A stretch of 64,000 nt of DNA from Amycolatopsis sp. FDAARGOS 1241. Lineage in GTDB: Bacteria; Actinomycetota; Actinomycetes; Mycobacteriales; Pseudonocardiaceae. Both the position numbers and the translations under genes were made by a program. This document shows, piece by piece, positions 34,071 to 42,218 of this stretch (positions within the stretch are counted from its first letter, which is position 1; each line of letters starts with the position of its first letter). The notes under the pieces were generated by a model. The model was not told where the DNA came from. It saw only the letters and a program-made list of their open reading frames with translations, and searched no databases. The stretch spans positions 5,208,001 to 5,272,000 of the forward strand of contig NZ_CP069526.1 in the NCBI RefSeq assembly GCF_016889705.1. Direction: 5' to 3'.

Positions 34071-35358
34071 AGTACTTGACGTAGCGCGGGATGTCCTCGC
34101 CCAAGTACTTGCTCATGTCCTTCTTCAGGCCGACCGGCGGGTTGTCCGGATCCGGGCGAACGCCCGCCGCCAGCAGCTTGCGCAGGAGCTCGACGTGCGC
34201 GCCGCCCTTGCCGTCGTTGCCCACGACCACGCGCAGGCCGTAGCACTGGTGCGCCCCCAGGCCGAAACCCACGCCGTACCGCGGGGTGCCGTCGGAGGGA
34301 GCCGGCCGGTTCGGGTTGAATTCGTCGGCGTCGGCGCCGAAGATCTCCCGGTCCCGGTTGGCCAGGACGTACTCGATGTGCAGTTCCTGGTTCGGGTGGA
34401 TCGGTGTGCCGTCCGAGAGGGTGTTCTCCTCCAGCGACAACCGCGTCTGGTACGGCGCGAACGGCGCCCGCATGCGGATGATCTCCTGCAGGCTGTGGAG
34501 GAGGAAGGTCGGGTCCGTCCTGCGCTCGAGGTCCTCCGGGTGGTCGATGAACCAGCCCTGGAGCAGGTCGATGGTCTGGATCACCGACTGGGTACTCGTG
34601 CCGACGGAAGCGGCGAACAGCAGCGTCGATTCGACGATCAGCTTGTCCTCGTCCGTCCACTCCGGAGCGAGGCCGGCGGCCGCCATCTTGAGGAGGCAGT
34701 CGGGGACGTCCGTCTCCGCGATCTCCCCCGCGTCGATGCGGCGCCGCTGCTCCTTGTGCCACTCCAGCGACGGCCGGAAGAACTCCGCGACGTACCGGGC
34801 CTTGGCGTCCAGCGCCTTCTCGTTCACCGCGTCACGGTCCTCGAGGTAGCCCGAGCTCGTCCCCGCGGCGATCGGCCCCGCGAAGGACACCATTCGCGCG
34901 ATCCGCTCGTCGGTGTCCATGCCGACCAGGCCGATGAGCTTGGCGGTGAAGTGGACGAAGACCCGCTCGAGGAATTCGACCAGATCGAACCGGACTTTGC
35001 CGTCGGGTCCGGGCTCGGCGAGGCGCAGCGCGAGCAACCGGTCGGCTTCGGGCAGCACGACGTCTTCCCGGATGCTGGAGAGCGCGTCGGCTCGGACCAA
35101 CGGGTTCAGCAACTTGCGCCGCGTGCGGTGCGAGTCGCCTTCCACGTACATCATCGAAGCCCCGAGGAACTCGCGGACGTTGATCTCGCCGTTGACCGGG
35201 TCTTCCTTGTAGTTCGCGAACAGGTAGGGATCGTGCGTCACGGCGGTCCTGGACCGCAGCAACCTGGCGATGTCCTGAATGGTATTGGCCCGTGCGAACG
35301 GGCACTGCGAACCGTCCGCTCGCTGCGAACCCTCCACCGGCTCAGGGGCCTGCGTCAT
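34051..35358 (-). CDS. cytochrome P450
   Basis: A 435-residue soluble P450. The ExxR motif is in LQEIIRMRAPF near residue 288, and the haem loop FGLGAHQCYGLR, with the Cys ligand, is near 370. The I-helix segment FAASVGTSTQSV near 242 lacks the usual acidic residue before the conserved Thr: a Ser stands there. The ATG at 35358 follows GAGGAGA. The promoter contains operator site 11, with a -35 TTGACA. The neighbouring divergent gene encodes a ferredoxin reductase-like flavoprotein; a ferredoxin partner is not adjacent, the nearest being at 17054. It would hydroxylate the island's substrate. Confidence 0.92.
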   Translation of the reverse strand: MTQAPEPVEGSQRADGSQCPFARANTIQDIARLLRSRTAVTHDPYLFANYKEDPVNGEINVREFLGASMMYVEGDSHRTRRKLLNPLVRADALSSIREDVVLPEADRLLALRLAEPGPDGKVRFDLVEFLERVFVHFTAKLIGLVGMDTDERIARMVSFAGPIAAGTSSGYLEDRDAVNEKALDAKARYVAEFFRPSLEWHKEQRRRIDAGEIAETDVPDCLLKMAAAGLAPEWTDEDKLIVESTLLFAASVGTSTQSVIQTIDLLQGWFIDHPEDLERRTDPTFLLHSLQEIIRMRAPFAPYQTRLSLEENTLSDGTPIHPNQELHIEYVLANRDREIFGADADEFNPNRPAPSDGTPRYGVGFGLGAHQCYGLRVVVGNDGKGGAHVELLRKLLAAGVRPDPDNPPVGLKKDMSKYLGEDIPRYVKYFVVVDR

Positions 35359-35431
35359 GGGGACATTCTCCTCAAGTACTAGGTCATCGTCGACTCGCAC
35401 CCGACGCCAGAGTCGCACTCGCCACCACTGC

Positions 35432-35451
35432 TGTCAACTGTTATGTTGACG
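35432..35451. promoter_or_regulatory. operator site 11 between P450 and ferredoxin reductase genes
   Basis: Core TCAACT-GTTA-TGTTGA (35434-35449), flanked by TG and CG. Its left end reads TTGACA on the minus strand as -35 for the P450. On the plus strand a -10-like TATGTT (35442-35447) points to a start near the GTG at 35455. Confidence 0.75.
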
Positions 35452-36600
35452 ACCGTGAACGAGCCTGTTGACAGTCCCGTTGTCGTTGTCGGAGCTGGCC
35501 TCGCCGGGAGCCGCACGTGCCTGGAGCTCCGCAAGATCGGTTACGGGGGAAGGATTGTCCTGCTGGGTGAGGAAACCTCGCCCCCGTATGACCGGCCACC
35601 GCTGTCCAAGGCCGTCATCGCGGGACGGCGCGAATCCAAGCCGCTGAAGGCGGACTACGAGGAGCTCGGGATCGAGCTGCGGCTGGGGACCCGCGTCGAA
35701 TCGGCGGACCTCGCCCGCCGCGAGGTCGTGACCGGCGACGGACCGATCGGCTTCGGCAAGCTCGTCGTCGCCAGCGGTGCCGCGCCCGTGCGCTTGCCCG
35801 GGGCGGGTGAACAGCTGACCCTGCGCACCGACGCGGACGCCGCCGCGCTGCGCGACCGGCTGGTCGAGGGTGCCCGCGTGGTCGTGGTCGGCGCGTCGTG
35901 GATCGGCGCCGAAGTCGCCCACGCCGCCCTGCGGAAGGGCTGCACCGTCACTGGGCTGGAGTTCCACCCCGCTCCCCTTTCGCAGGCACTCGGCGCGGTC
36001 GTCGGCGCTCGCTTCGCCGGCTGGTGGGAAGGGGCCACGCTGCGCACCTCGACCCGGGTCACCGCCGTCGAGCCGGACGGCGTGCACCTGGAGGGCGGTG
36101 AGGTGGTCCCGGCCGACGTCGTGGTCACCGGCATCGGTGTCCGCGCGGCCACGGACTGGTTGCGCGGCTGCGGCCTGGAACTGCTGCCCGCCGTCGCCGT
36201 GGACGAGCGGCTGCGCACCGCCGACGCCGACGTGTACGCGCTCGGCGACGCGGCGGCCTGGTGGTCCCCGCGCTTCGGCCGCCGGATGGACGTGCAGCAT
36301 TGGGACGACGCCTACACCGCGCCCGCCGTGGTCGCGAGCGGCATCGTGCACGGCGACGCCGCGCGTCTCGCGCACGACCCCGTCCCGTACTTCTGGAGCG
36401 ACCAGTTCGGGCACCGCATCGAGTACGTCGGCCACCACGACCCGGGTGACACGATGACGATCGACGACGGGTACGAGAAGGGCTGGACGGTCCGGTGGAC
36501 GGACCCGGCCGGCCGGCTCACCGCCGCCCTCGGCGTGGACCAGTCCAAGCTCGTCGCCGCCTGGCGCAAAGACGTCCTCGCGGGGGAGCCGGCCGCCTGA
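35443..36600 (+). CDS. NAD(P)/FAD-dependent ferredoxin reductase
   Basis: About 381-385 residues of the putidaredoxin/rubredoxin reductase family. Motifs are VVVVGAGLAGSRTC (FAD, near residue 13), PPYDRPPLSKA near 45, VVVVGASWIGAEVAH (NAD, near 147), and ADVYALGDAAAW near 265. It passes electrons from NAD(P)H to a ferredoxin that serves the adjacent P450. ATG at 35443 lies inside the operator, whereas GTG at 35455 fits a leaderless transcript better, so the first four residues are doubtful. The C-terminus is convergent with the mycofactocin operon, with 12 bp between stops. Confidence 0.88.
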   Translation: MLTTVNEPVDSPVVVVGAGLAGSRTCLELRKIGYGGRIVLLGEETSPPYDRPPLSKAVIAGRRESKPLKADYEELGIELRLGTRVESADLARREVVTGDGPIGFGKLVVASGAAPVRLPGAGEQLTLRTDADAAALRDRLVEGARVVVVGASWIGAEVAHAALRKGCTVTGLEFHPAPLSQALGAVVGARFAGWWEGATLRTSTRVTAVEPDGVHLEGGEVVPADVVVTGIGVRAATDWLRGCGLELLPAVAVDERLRTADADVYALGDAAAWWSPRFGRRMDVQHWDDAYTAPAVVASGIVHGDAARLAHDPVPYFWSDQFGHRIEYVGHHDPGDTMTIDDGYEKGWTVRWTDPAGRLTAALGVDQSKLVAAWRKDVLAGEPAA

Positions 36601-36612
36601 CCGGCTCCGCCG

Positions 36613-37272
36613 TCACGCCGGGTCTCCCGGTTCCCCACTTTCGCAGGCCCACGTCGCGGCGAGGTACAAGACCCCGAACGGATCGCCGACGTAGTGCACC
36701 CGCGGAACACGCGGCCGGTTCGTCGCACACCGCACGGCGGCGCCCAGGACGTGCAGCGCCGCGCGGCCCTGCGCTCGGAGCTCTTCGGCCAAGGTGGCGT
36801 CCACCCGGGTGAGCGCCGCAGGATCGTTCGTGCGCACGGCGCGCACGATGGCGTCGTCGAACGCGAAGGCCCGTTCGTCCAGGTACCCAGGTGCCTTGAG
36901 CGTGCGGCTCGCACTGCCGTCCGCCATCACGAGCAGAGCCGTGCGCCCTGCGGGGTGAGCGACGCCGGCGGCGATCCGATCGCACTCGGCCGCGGTCGCG
37001 GTGCTCGGAACCGGGTGCCATTCGAAGTCCCCGGACCACCCCGCCTCAGCCAGCAGGCGGCGCGCGACCCGGAGGCTCCAGGGCGGACTCGGCTCGTCCG
37101 GACAGCTCGGCCCGACGACCCGGATCCGGTCCGGACCCCAGCCGAGGAGGTCCGCCACCGCCAGCCGGCACGCGGCCCGCAGATCGGCGATCGGGTCCTG
37201 CTGCCCGGCCAGTTCCCGCAGCAGCAACGGCGGGTGGGGGCACAGCACCGCGCCCAGGAACGCATCCGTCAC
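36613..37272 (-). CDS. LigB-like (class III extradiol dioxygenase fold) conserved protein
   Basis: A 219-residue protein that resembles the class III extradiol ring-cleavage dioxygenase B subunit fold. The N-terminal GAVLCPHPPLLLRELAG carries the first His of the family, and VMADGSASRTLKAPGY near 117 is conserved in actinobacterial homologues. Metal binding and enzymatic activity cannot be confirmed. It starts with GTG, overlaps the DHPS homologue by 4 bp, and is the last gene of the mycofactocin operon. Related proteins often sit beside tRNA-modification genes in actinobacteria, so presence here is noteworthy. Confidence 0.65.
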   Translation of the reverse strand: MTDAFLGAVLCPHPPLLLRELAGQQDPIADLRAACRLAVADLLGWGPDRIRVVGPSCPDEPSPPWSLRVARRLLAEAGWSGDFEWHPVPSTATAAECDRIAAGVAHPAGRTALLVMADGSASRTLKAPGYLDERAFAFDDAIVRAVRTNDPAALTRVDATLAEELRAQGRAALHVLGAAVRCATNRPRVPRVHYVGDPFGVLYLAATWACESGEPGDPA

Positions 37273-38165
37273 GCCAGCCCCCGCACGGTCCGGCTCGGTG
37301 CCCGCACGCCGAGGATCGTCGCGACCATGTCGAGCACCGCGCGGGTCTCCGGCACCTCGTGCACGCGGAACACCCTGGCGCCGAGCCACGCGCACACCGC
37401 CGTCGCGGCGAGGGTGCCGGTGAGCCGTTCGCCCACCGGCAGGTCCAGCGTCTCGCCTACGAAGTCCTTGTTGGACAACGACACGAGCAGCGGCCGGCCC
37501 AGCTCGGCGAGCTCGCCGAGCCGCCGGGTCACCTCGAGCGAGTGCCAGGTGTTCTTGCCGAAGTCGTGCGCGGGGTCCAGGAGGATCCCGGCCGGGTCGA
37601 CCCCGAGCGCCTCGGCGCGGTCGGCGAGCGCCGTCGTGTACTCGATGACGTCCGCCACCACGTCCGCGTAGTCGACGCGGTGGGGCCGGGTTCGGGGCCG
37701 GGCTCCGCCGGTGTGGGTGCACACCAGTCCGGCACCGGCTTCCGCGGCGACCGCGGCCAGCTCCGGGTCGTAGCCACCCCAAGCGTCGTTGATGAGATCG
37801 GCGCCGGCTGCGCAGGCCTCGCGCGCCACCTCCGACCGCCAGGTGTCCACGCTGATCACCACACCGGGGTGCTCGGCCCGCACGTTCCCCACGAAGTCGA
37901 CGATCCGGCGGATCTCTTCGGCGGGCGTGACGTCTTCGCCGGGCGCCGCCTTGACCCCGCCGATGTCGACGATGTCCGCGCCCTCGGCGACGACCTGCCG
38001 CACCCGGTCGTAGGCGGCTTGCTCCTCCCAGGTCGCGCCCCTGTCGTAGAACGAGTCCGGGGTGCGGTTGACGATCGCCATGGTCAGGAACCGGTCCCCG
38101 GTGAACTCGTGCTTTCCCAGCCGGAGCACGACCGGCGCGCGCTCAGCGAGTGGTGGCGGGAACAT
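37269..38165 (-). CDS. dihydropteroate synthase homologue (FolP2-like)
   Basis: A 298-residue TIM-barrel protein with DHPS pterin-binding signatures MAIVNRTPDSFYDRG near residue 28, ADIVDIGGVKAAPGEDV near 67, ISVDTWRSEVAREA near 105 and DPAHDFGKN near 207. In FolP1 the early motif is usually MGVVNVTPDSF, and GGxSTRPG follows; here GGVKAAPG stands instead, as in the non-canonical FolP2 group of mycobacteria, whose role in folate synthesis is not established. ATG at 38165 overlaps the mftD 3' end by 23 bp. Its place inside the mycofactocin operon suggests a function linked to that cofactor or to its users. Confidence 0.8.
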   Translation of the reverse strand: MFPPPLAERAPVVLRLGKHEFTGDRFLTMAIVNRTPDSFYDRGATWEEQAAYDRVRQVVAEGADIVDIGGVKAAPGEDVTPAEEIRRIVDFVGNVRAEHPGVVISVDTWRSEVAREACAAGADLINDAWGGYDPELAAVAAEAGAGLVCTHTGGARPRTRPHRVDYADVVADVIEYTTALADRAEALGVDPAGILLDPAHDFGKNTWHSLEVTRRLGELAELGRPLLVSLSNKDFVGETLDLPVGERLTGTLAATAVCAWLGARVFRVHEVPETRAVLDMVATILGVRAPSRTVRGLA

Positions 38166-39336
38166 CGGAACCCAAGGTGCGCGTGAATCCGTCGGGCACC
38201 ACGACGTCGTCGCGGCCGAGGTCGTGGACGGAGCGATGGCCGAGGGCGAGCAACGTCGAGTCGATGCCGTTCCGCAGGACGTCGAGCACGTTCTCGACGC
38301 CGGCTTGACCGCCGGCGGCCAAGCCCCAGAGGTAGGCGCGGCCGATGAGCACGGCACGGGCGCCGAGCGCGAGGGCTTTGACGACGTCGCTGCCGCGGCG
38401 GATGCCGCCGTCGAGCAGCACTTCCACCTGGTCACCGACGGCGTCGGCGATCGCGGGCAGGGCGCGGATGGTGGCGGGCGTGCCGTCGAGGTTGTTGCCG
38501 CCGTGGTTGGACACTGAGATCGCACTGACCCCGGCATCGACGGCGCGACGAGCCTCGTCGACGCGGATCACGCCCTTGAGCAGGAACGGCCCGTCCCACT
38601 GCTGCCGCAGCCAGGCCACATCGTCCCAGCTGGGCGGCGGGGTCTGCATCCACTGCCCGTAGGCGCCGAAGAACGTGGGCGCCGATCCGCCGGGCGGGGC
38701 CATGTTCGGCACGGACAGGTCGGGCAGCCGGCGGGTGCGCGCGTAGGTGTAGAGCCACCGCGGGTGGCGGATGCCTTCGGGGGCGAACCGGAGCAGTTCC
38801 CGCGGGGTCAGCTTGTCGGGGATGTGCGGGCTGCCCCAGTCGCGGCTGTGGGAGAACGACCAGTCGAGCGTGAGGATGATGCCGGCGGCGCCGGCGGCCC
38901 GGGCGCGGTCGAGGCGGCCGACGATGTCGTCGCGGGTGCCGGTCCAGTAGACCTGGAAGTAGGTGTGGGGGTTCGCGGCGATCACCTCTTCGATCGGCTT
39001 GCTGCCGAAGGAGGACAGGCCCATCGACGTGCCGCGCGCGGCCGCGGCGCGGGCGACCGCGATCTCGCCCTCGGGGTGCACTGCCTGGACCCCGGTCGGC
39101 GAGATGAGGACGGGCAACGACACGTCGCGGCCGAGGACCGTGGTGGCGAGTTCACGCCGCGCGGCATGACCGGCGGTGCGCGGGGCGAAGCGGAGTTCGT
39201 CGAAGGCGCCGAGGTTGTCCTGCAACGTCAGGCCCTTTTCCGAACCGGCGATGAGTGCCGAGTAGACGGACCCGGGCAGTCGCTTCTTGGCCCGGCGCTG
39301 GGCTTCGGCGACGGATTCGAACCAGGTGTTGCTCAT
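38143..39336 (-). CDS. mftD: mycofactocin oxidase MftD (FMN-dependent, lactate dehydrogenase family)
   Basis: A 397-residue alpha-hydroxyacid oxidase-type protein. It has the FMN barrel with SPTGVQAVHPEGEIAVARAA near residue 83, the catalytic SNHGGNNLDGTPA near 280 and LLDGGIRRGSDVVKALALGA near 307. In mycofactocin biosynthesis MftD oxidises the cyclised Val-Tyr derived intermediate to the redox-active premycofactocin. It overlaps mftF by 4 bp. In the canonical locus mftD follows mftC; here it lies after mftF. Confidence 0.9.
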   Translation of the reverse strand: MSNTWFESVAEAQRRAKKRLPGSVYSALIAGSEKGLTLQDNLGAFDELRFAPRTAGHAARRELATTVLGRDVSLPVLISPTGVQAVHPEGEIAVARAAAARGTSMGLSSFGSKPIEEVIAANPHTYFQVYWTGTRDDIVGRLDRARAAGAAGIILTLDWSFSHSRDWGSPHIPDKLTPRELLRFAPEGIRHPRWLYTYARTRRLPDLSVPNMAPPGGSAPTFFGAYGQWMQTPPPSWDDVAWLRQQWDGPFLLKGVIRVDEARRAVDAGVSAISVSNHGGNNLDGTPATIRALPAIADAVGDQVEVLLDGGIRRGSDVVKALALGARAVLIGRAYLWGLAAGGQAGVENVLDVLRNGIDSTLLALGHRSVHDLGRDDVVVPDGFTRTLGSDVPATTR

Positions 39337-40754
39337 CGTCGTTCCTTACGATCGATCCGGAGGGGCCGCCAGGCGAACCGCGGGCGCAGCGGCACTGCCG
39401 TGTGGTGGGTGAGGCAACCGGCCCAGACGCCGGCGCCGTAGGCGATGTCGTCGGCGACCGCGGCGGCGCTGTAGCGCAGCGGGTCGAGCCCGGGCCGGCG
39501 GGTGTACCAGCCGGCGAGCGGGGGGCCGAGCAGCAGCGACGCGGCGGCGAGCCGGTGGCGGCCGCCGAAGGCCAGCAGCGCGGCGAGGGCCGGGGCCGCG
39601 AACTGCGTGGTGTAGCGGCCCGTGCCGAGCCACGTCTGGTGCACGGCGGTGCCCATCGCGCGGGAGACCCCGGTGGTGAGAATGTCGCCCGCCCGCAGGG
39701 TTTTCCGCATGCTCAGCACCGCGCCGGCGAACCCGGCGGCGGCGACGAGCGGGGCTCGTGCGAGGAGCCCCGCGACGGTCACCGCAGGCCACGGGTGCAG
39801 CACCAGGGGCGCCATCGCACCGGGGTGGCGCCGGGCCAGCGGTGCCGCCGACGTGCCGTACCGGAACCGCCGGGACAGCAAACCGCGCCACGTGGTGGGT
39901 TCTTCGTGGCCGACGCGGACGGAGGGGTCGTAGCGCACGCGCAGGCCCGCGTCGTGCAGGCGCCAGACGAGGTCGACATCCTCGCCGACCCGCATCGCCG
40001 AGTCGAAGACCGCGCCGCCCCGGGTCACCGTCTCCAGGGCGGAGCGGCGGACCACGAGCGCGGCAGTCGGGACGTAGGACACACGCGTCCCGGGCGCGAC
40101 GCGCGCTTGCCGGTCACCGAGGTCTAGGCTGCCCGCCGCACGGGTGTAGCGCCCGGCCCAGCTGTCCGGCGCCAGTGGGTGGATCCGGGGCGCGACCGCG
40201 GCGAGCAGCGGGTCGGCGAAGTGGGCCGCGAGCCGGTCCGTCCACTCCGGACTCGGCACGCAGTCGCTGTCGAGGAAGGCGACCAGCTCGGTGGTGACGT
40301 GGTCGAGCGCGGTGTTGCGCGCGGCGGCGGGCCCGCCGTTGGTGGCGCGCCGCACCAGCTTCGCGCCGTGTCCGGCGGCCACGGCGGCGATCGCGGCGGG
40401 GTCGGCGGAAGCGTCGTCGACGACCAGCACCGGGTGGCGCCCGTCGAGCGCGCCCAGGCACCGCGCGAGTTCGGCGGCACGGTCGTGCACCGGGACGACG
40501 ATCGTGACGTCCGGCGGGCCCTCCGGCGGTGGCGGCACGGGGTGGGCCAAGCCGGCGTCGGTGAACCGGCGGGCGAGCGCGCCGGTCGCCGGCGAGCCGA
40601 CCGGGCTGGTTTCGAGCGTGCGCCAGGCTTTCCGCCCGGCCTCGGTCAGGCGCAGCACCCGAGCCGGGGTGCCCCCGAACCACAGGGTTTCGGTCAGCTG
40701 CTTCGCGTCCGGGTCGGGCTCGACGCGGAACCCGTCGGGCAGCGGTGCGGTCAC
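39333..40754 (-). CDS. mftF: mycofactocin glycosyltransferase MftF
   Basis: A 473-residue family 2 glycosyltransferase. The N-terminal region has GFRVEPDPDAKQL and a PqqD-like stretch. The catalytic domain starts with TIVVPVHDRAAELARCLGAL near residue 84; VLVVDDASADP is near 110, the DxD-type FLDSDCVPSPEW near 150, and GEDVDLVWRLHDAG near 243. Hydrophobic segments toward the C-terminus suggest membrane association. MftF attaches beta-1,4-linked glucose units to premycofactocin. The GTG at 40754 overlaps the SDR stop by 4 bp. Confidence 0.9.
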   Translation of the reverse strand: MTAPLPDGFRVEPDPDAKQLTETLWFGGTPARVLRLTEAGRKAWRTLETSPVGSPATGALARRFTDAGLAHPVPPPPEGPPDVTIVVPVHDRAAELARCLGALDGRHPVLVVDDASADPAAIAAVAAGHGAKLVRRATNGGPAAARNTALDHVTTELVAFLDSDCVPSPEWTDRLAAHFADPLLAAVAPRIHPLAPDSWAGRYTRAAGSLDLGDRQARVAPGTRVSYVPTAALVVRRSALETVTRGGAVFDSAMRVGEDVDLVWRLHDAGLRVRYDPSVRVGHEEPTTWRGLLSRRFRYGTSAAPLARRHPGAMAPLVLHPWPAVTVAGLLARAPLVAAAGFAGAVLSMRKTLRAGDILTTGVSRAMGTAVHQTWLGTGRYTTQFAAPALAALLAFGGRHRLAAASLLLGPPLAGWYTRRPGLDPLRYSAAAVADDIAYGAGVWAGCLTHHTAVPLRPRFAWRPLRIDRKERR

Positions 40755-41530
40755 AGGGCCAGCCCTCCGTCCACGGGCACGACCGAACCGGTCATCCCGC
40801 TGCTGTCCGGGCCGGCGAGGAACGCGACCACGGCGGCGACTTCGTCCGGGTCGAGCAGCCGCGCCATCGGCTGCTGCGGGGCGAACGCGGCGGCCTCGGG
40901 CAGGCCGTAGAGCCGGGCGCTCTCGGCGAGGACCGGGGTGTCGGTGGACCCGGGGCTCACGGCGTTCGCGGTCACCCCGGAGTCGGCCAGTTCCACCCCG
41001 AGCGCGCGGACCAGACCGGCGACGCCGGCTTTGGCGGCGCAGTAGGCGGCAAGCATCGGCAGCCCGCGCGTCGCCGCGGCCGACGCCACGGCGATGAACC
41101 GCCCGGACCGCGGCGCCGGGCGACGCAGCAGCGCCGGGATCGTCACGCGAGCGAGGTTCACGACGCCACGCAGATCGGTGTCGAGCACAGCGTCCTCCTG
41201 CTCCTCGGGCACCTCCCACAACGGCCGCCCGCCGGCGATCACCCCCGCCGCGGCCACGGCCGCGTCGAGGCCACCCCAGCGCTTCTCGGCCTCGGCCACG
41301 GCGGCCGCGAGCGCCGCGCGGTCGCGGACGTCGGCGACATGCGTGACGACGTTCGGGTGATCGGCCACGGTGGACAGTTCCGCGGTTGTGCCCAGCCGGT
41401 ACGGCAGTGCGGGGTCGTCGGCGGCGAGGTCCACGGCGAGGACCGCCCAGCCCTGCTCGGCCAGCCTGCGAGTGGTGGCCGCGCCGATGCCGCGCGCGGC
41501 GCCGGTGACGAGGGCGACGCGCGGGCTCAC
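40751..41530 (-). CDS. mycofactocin-locus SDR oxidoreductase
   Basis: A 259-residue classical SDR. The cofactor motif TGAARGIGAATTRRL lies near residue 9, the catalytic Ser region FIAVASAAATRG near 141 and the Tyr-Lys pair in YCAAKAGVAG near 156. The usual VPVDGGLAL ends it. SDRs that need mycofactocin typically retain NAD(P) as a non-exchangeable group. This gene lies inside the mft operon between mftE and mftF, overlapping both by 4 bp, so it is a likely client enzyme or a cofactor-recycling partner. It is not the SDR at 5024-5785. Confidence 0.85.
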   Translation of the reverse strand: MSPRVALVTGAARGIGAATTRRLAEQGWAVLAVDLAADDPALPYRLGTTAELSTVADHPNVVTHVADVRDRAALAAAVAEAEKRWGGLDAAVAAAGVIAGGRPLWEVPEEQEDAVLDTDLRGVVNLARVTIPALLRRPAPRSGRFIAVASAAATRGLPMLAAYCAAKAGVAGLVRALGVELADSGVTANAVSPGSTDTPVLAESARLYGLPEAAAFAPQQPMARLLDPDEVAAVVAFLAGPDSSGMTGSVVPVDGGLAL

Positions 41531-42216
41531 GGCGCGACCGCCGGGAGCCAGGCCTCGACGTGGGCGAGCAGCTGTGTACCGAGGTCTTTCAGGAGGACCG
41601 CGCCGTCTTCGGCGGTCGCGTTCGTCGGATCCCCCAGCACGCCCGTGTCCGTCACCGCCCGCACCCCGCCGGAGCGCAGGAGCGGCAGGACCTCGTGGAG
41701 CGGGCGCCGGTCTCCGGCAACCGCGTGGGACATGCGCACGGCACCCGGGCGCAGCGTCAGCTGCAGGGCGGTCTCCGCCGCACCGGCGTGGGGTTCACCG
41801 CGCCAGCGGGGCTGGAACACCGACACATCCCGGGATTCCGCGACAAGCGTGGCCACAGCCCGGCCGACGGGTTCGGCGTTGCCGCCGTGGGCGGAGACGA
41901 ACAGCACCCCGCTGAACGTCTCCGTCGCCGAGCGGCCCAGCTCGACCAGCAGCAGTTCCGTCGCGGCTCGCCCGATCGACACCGTGCCGGCGAACCCGGC
42001 GTGCTCCCCGCTGGACCCGTACGGCACAGCCGGAGCCACGAGGACGTCCGGTCGCCCTTTCGCGAGGTTTTCGCACAGCGCGACCGCGATGTCGGTGTCC
42101 GTGCTCAGCGGCAGGTGCGGCCCGTGTTGTTCGGTCGCCCCGATCGGGACAGCCAGGATCGCTCCGGCCGCCGCGCGCCGCGCGACGTCCGGGAACGCCA
42201 GGTCGGACAGGTGCAT
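41527..42216 (-). CDS. mftE: mycofactocin precursor peptidase MftE (creatininase family)
   Basis: A 229-residue creatininase-type metallopeptidase. The metal site motifs are GATEQHGPHLPLSTDTDIA near residue 25 and FVSAHGGNAEPVG near 105, followed by RWRGEPHAGAAETALQL. MftE cuts the MftC-modified precursor to release the C-terminal Val-Tyr derived dipeptide. The ATG at 42216 lies 2 bp after the mftC stop. In contrast to the usual order, mftE directly follows mftC. Confidence 0.92.
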   Translation of the reverse strand: MHLSDLAFPDVARRAAAGAILAVPIGATEQHGPHLPLSTDTDIAVALCENLAKGRPDVLVAPAVPYGSSGEHAGFAGTVSIGRAATELLLVELGRSATETFSGVLFVSAHGGNAEPVGRAVATLVAESRDVSVFQPRWRGEPHAGAAETALQLTLRPGAVRMSHAVAGDRRPLHEVLPLLRSGGVRAVTDTGVLGDPTNATAEDGAVLLKDLGTQLLAHVEAWLPAVAP

Positions 42217-42218
42217 CG

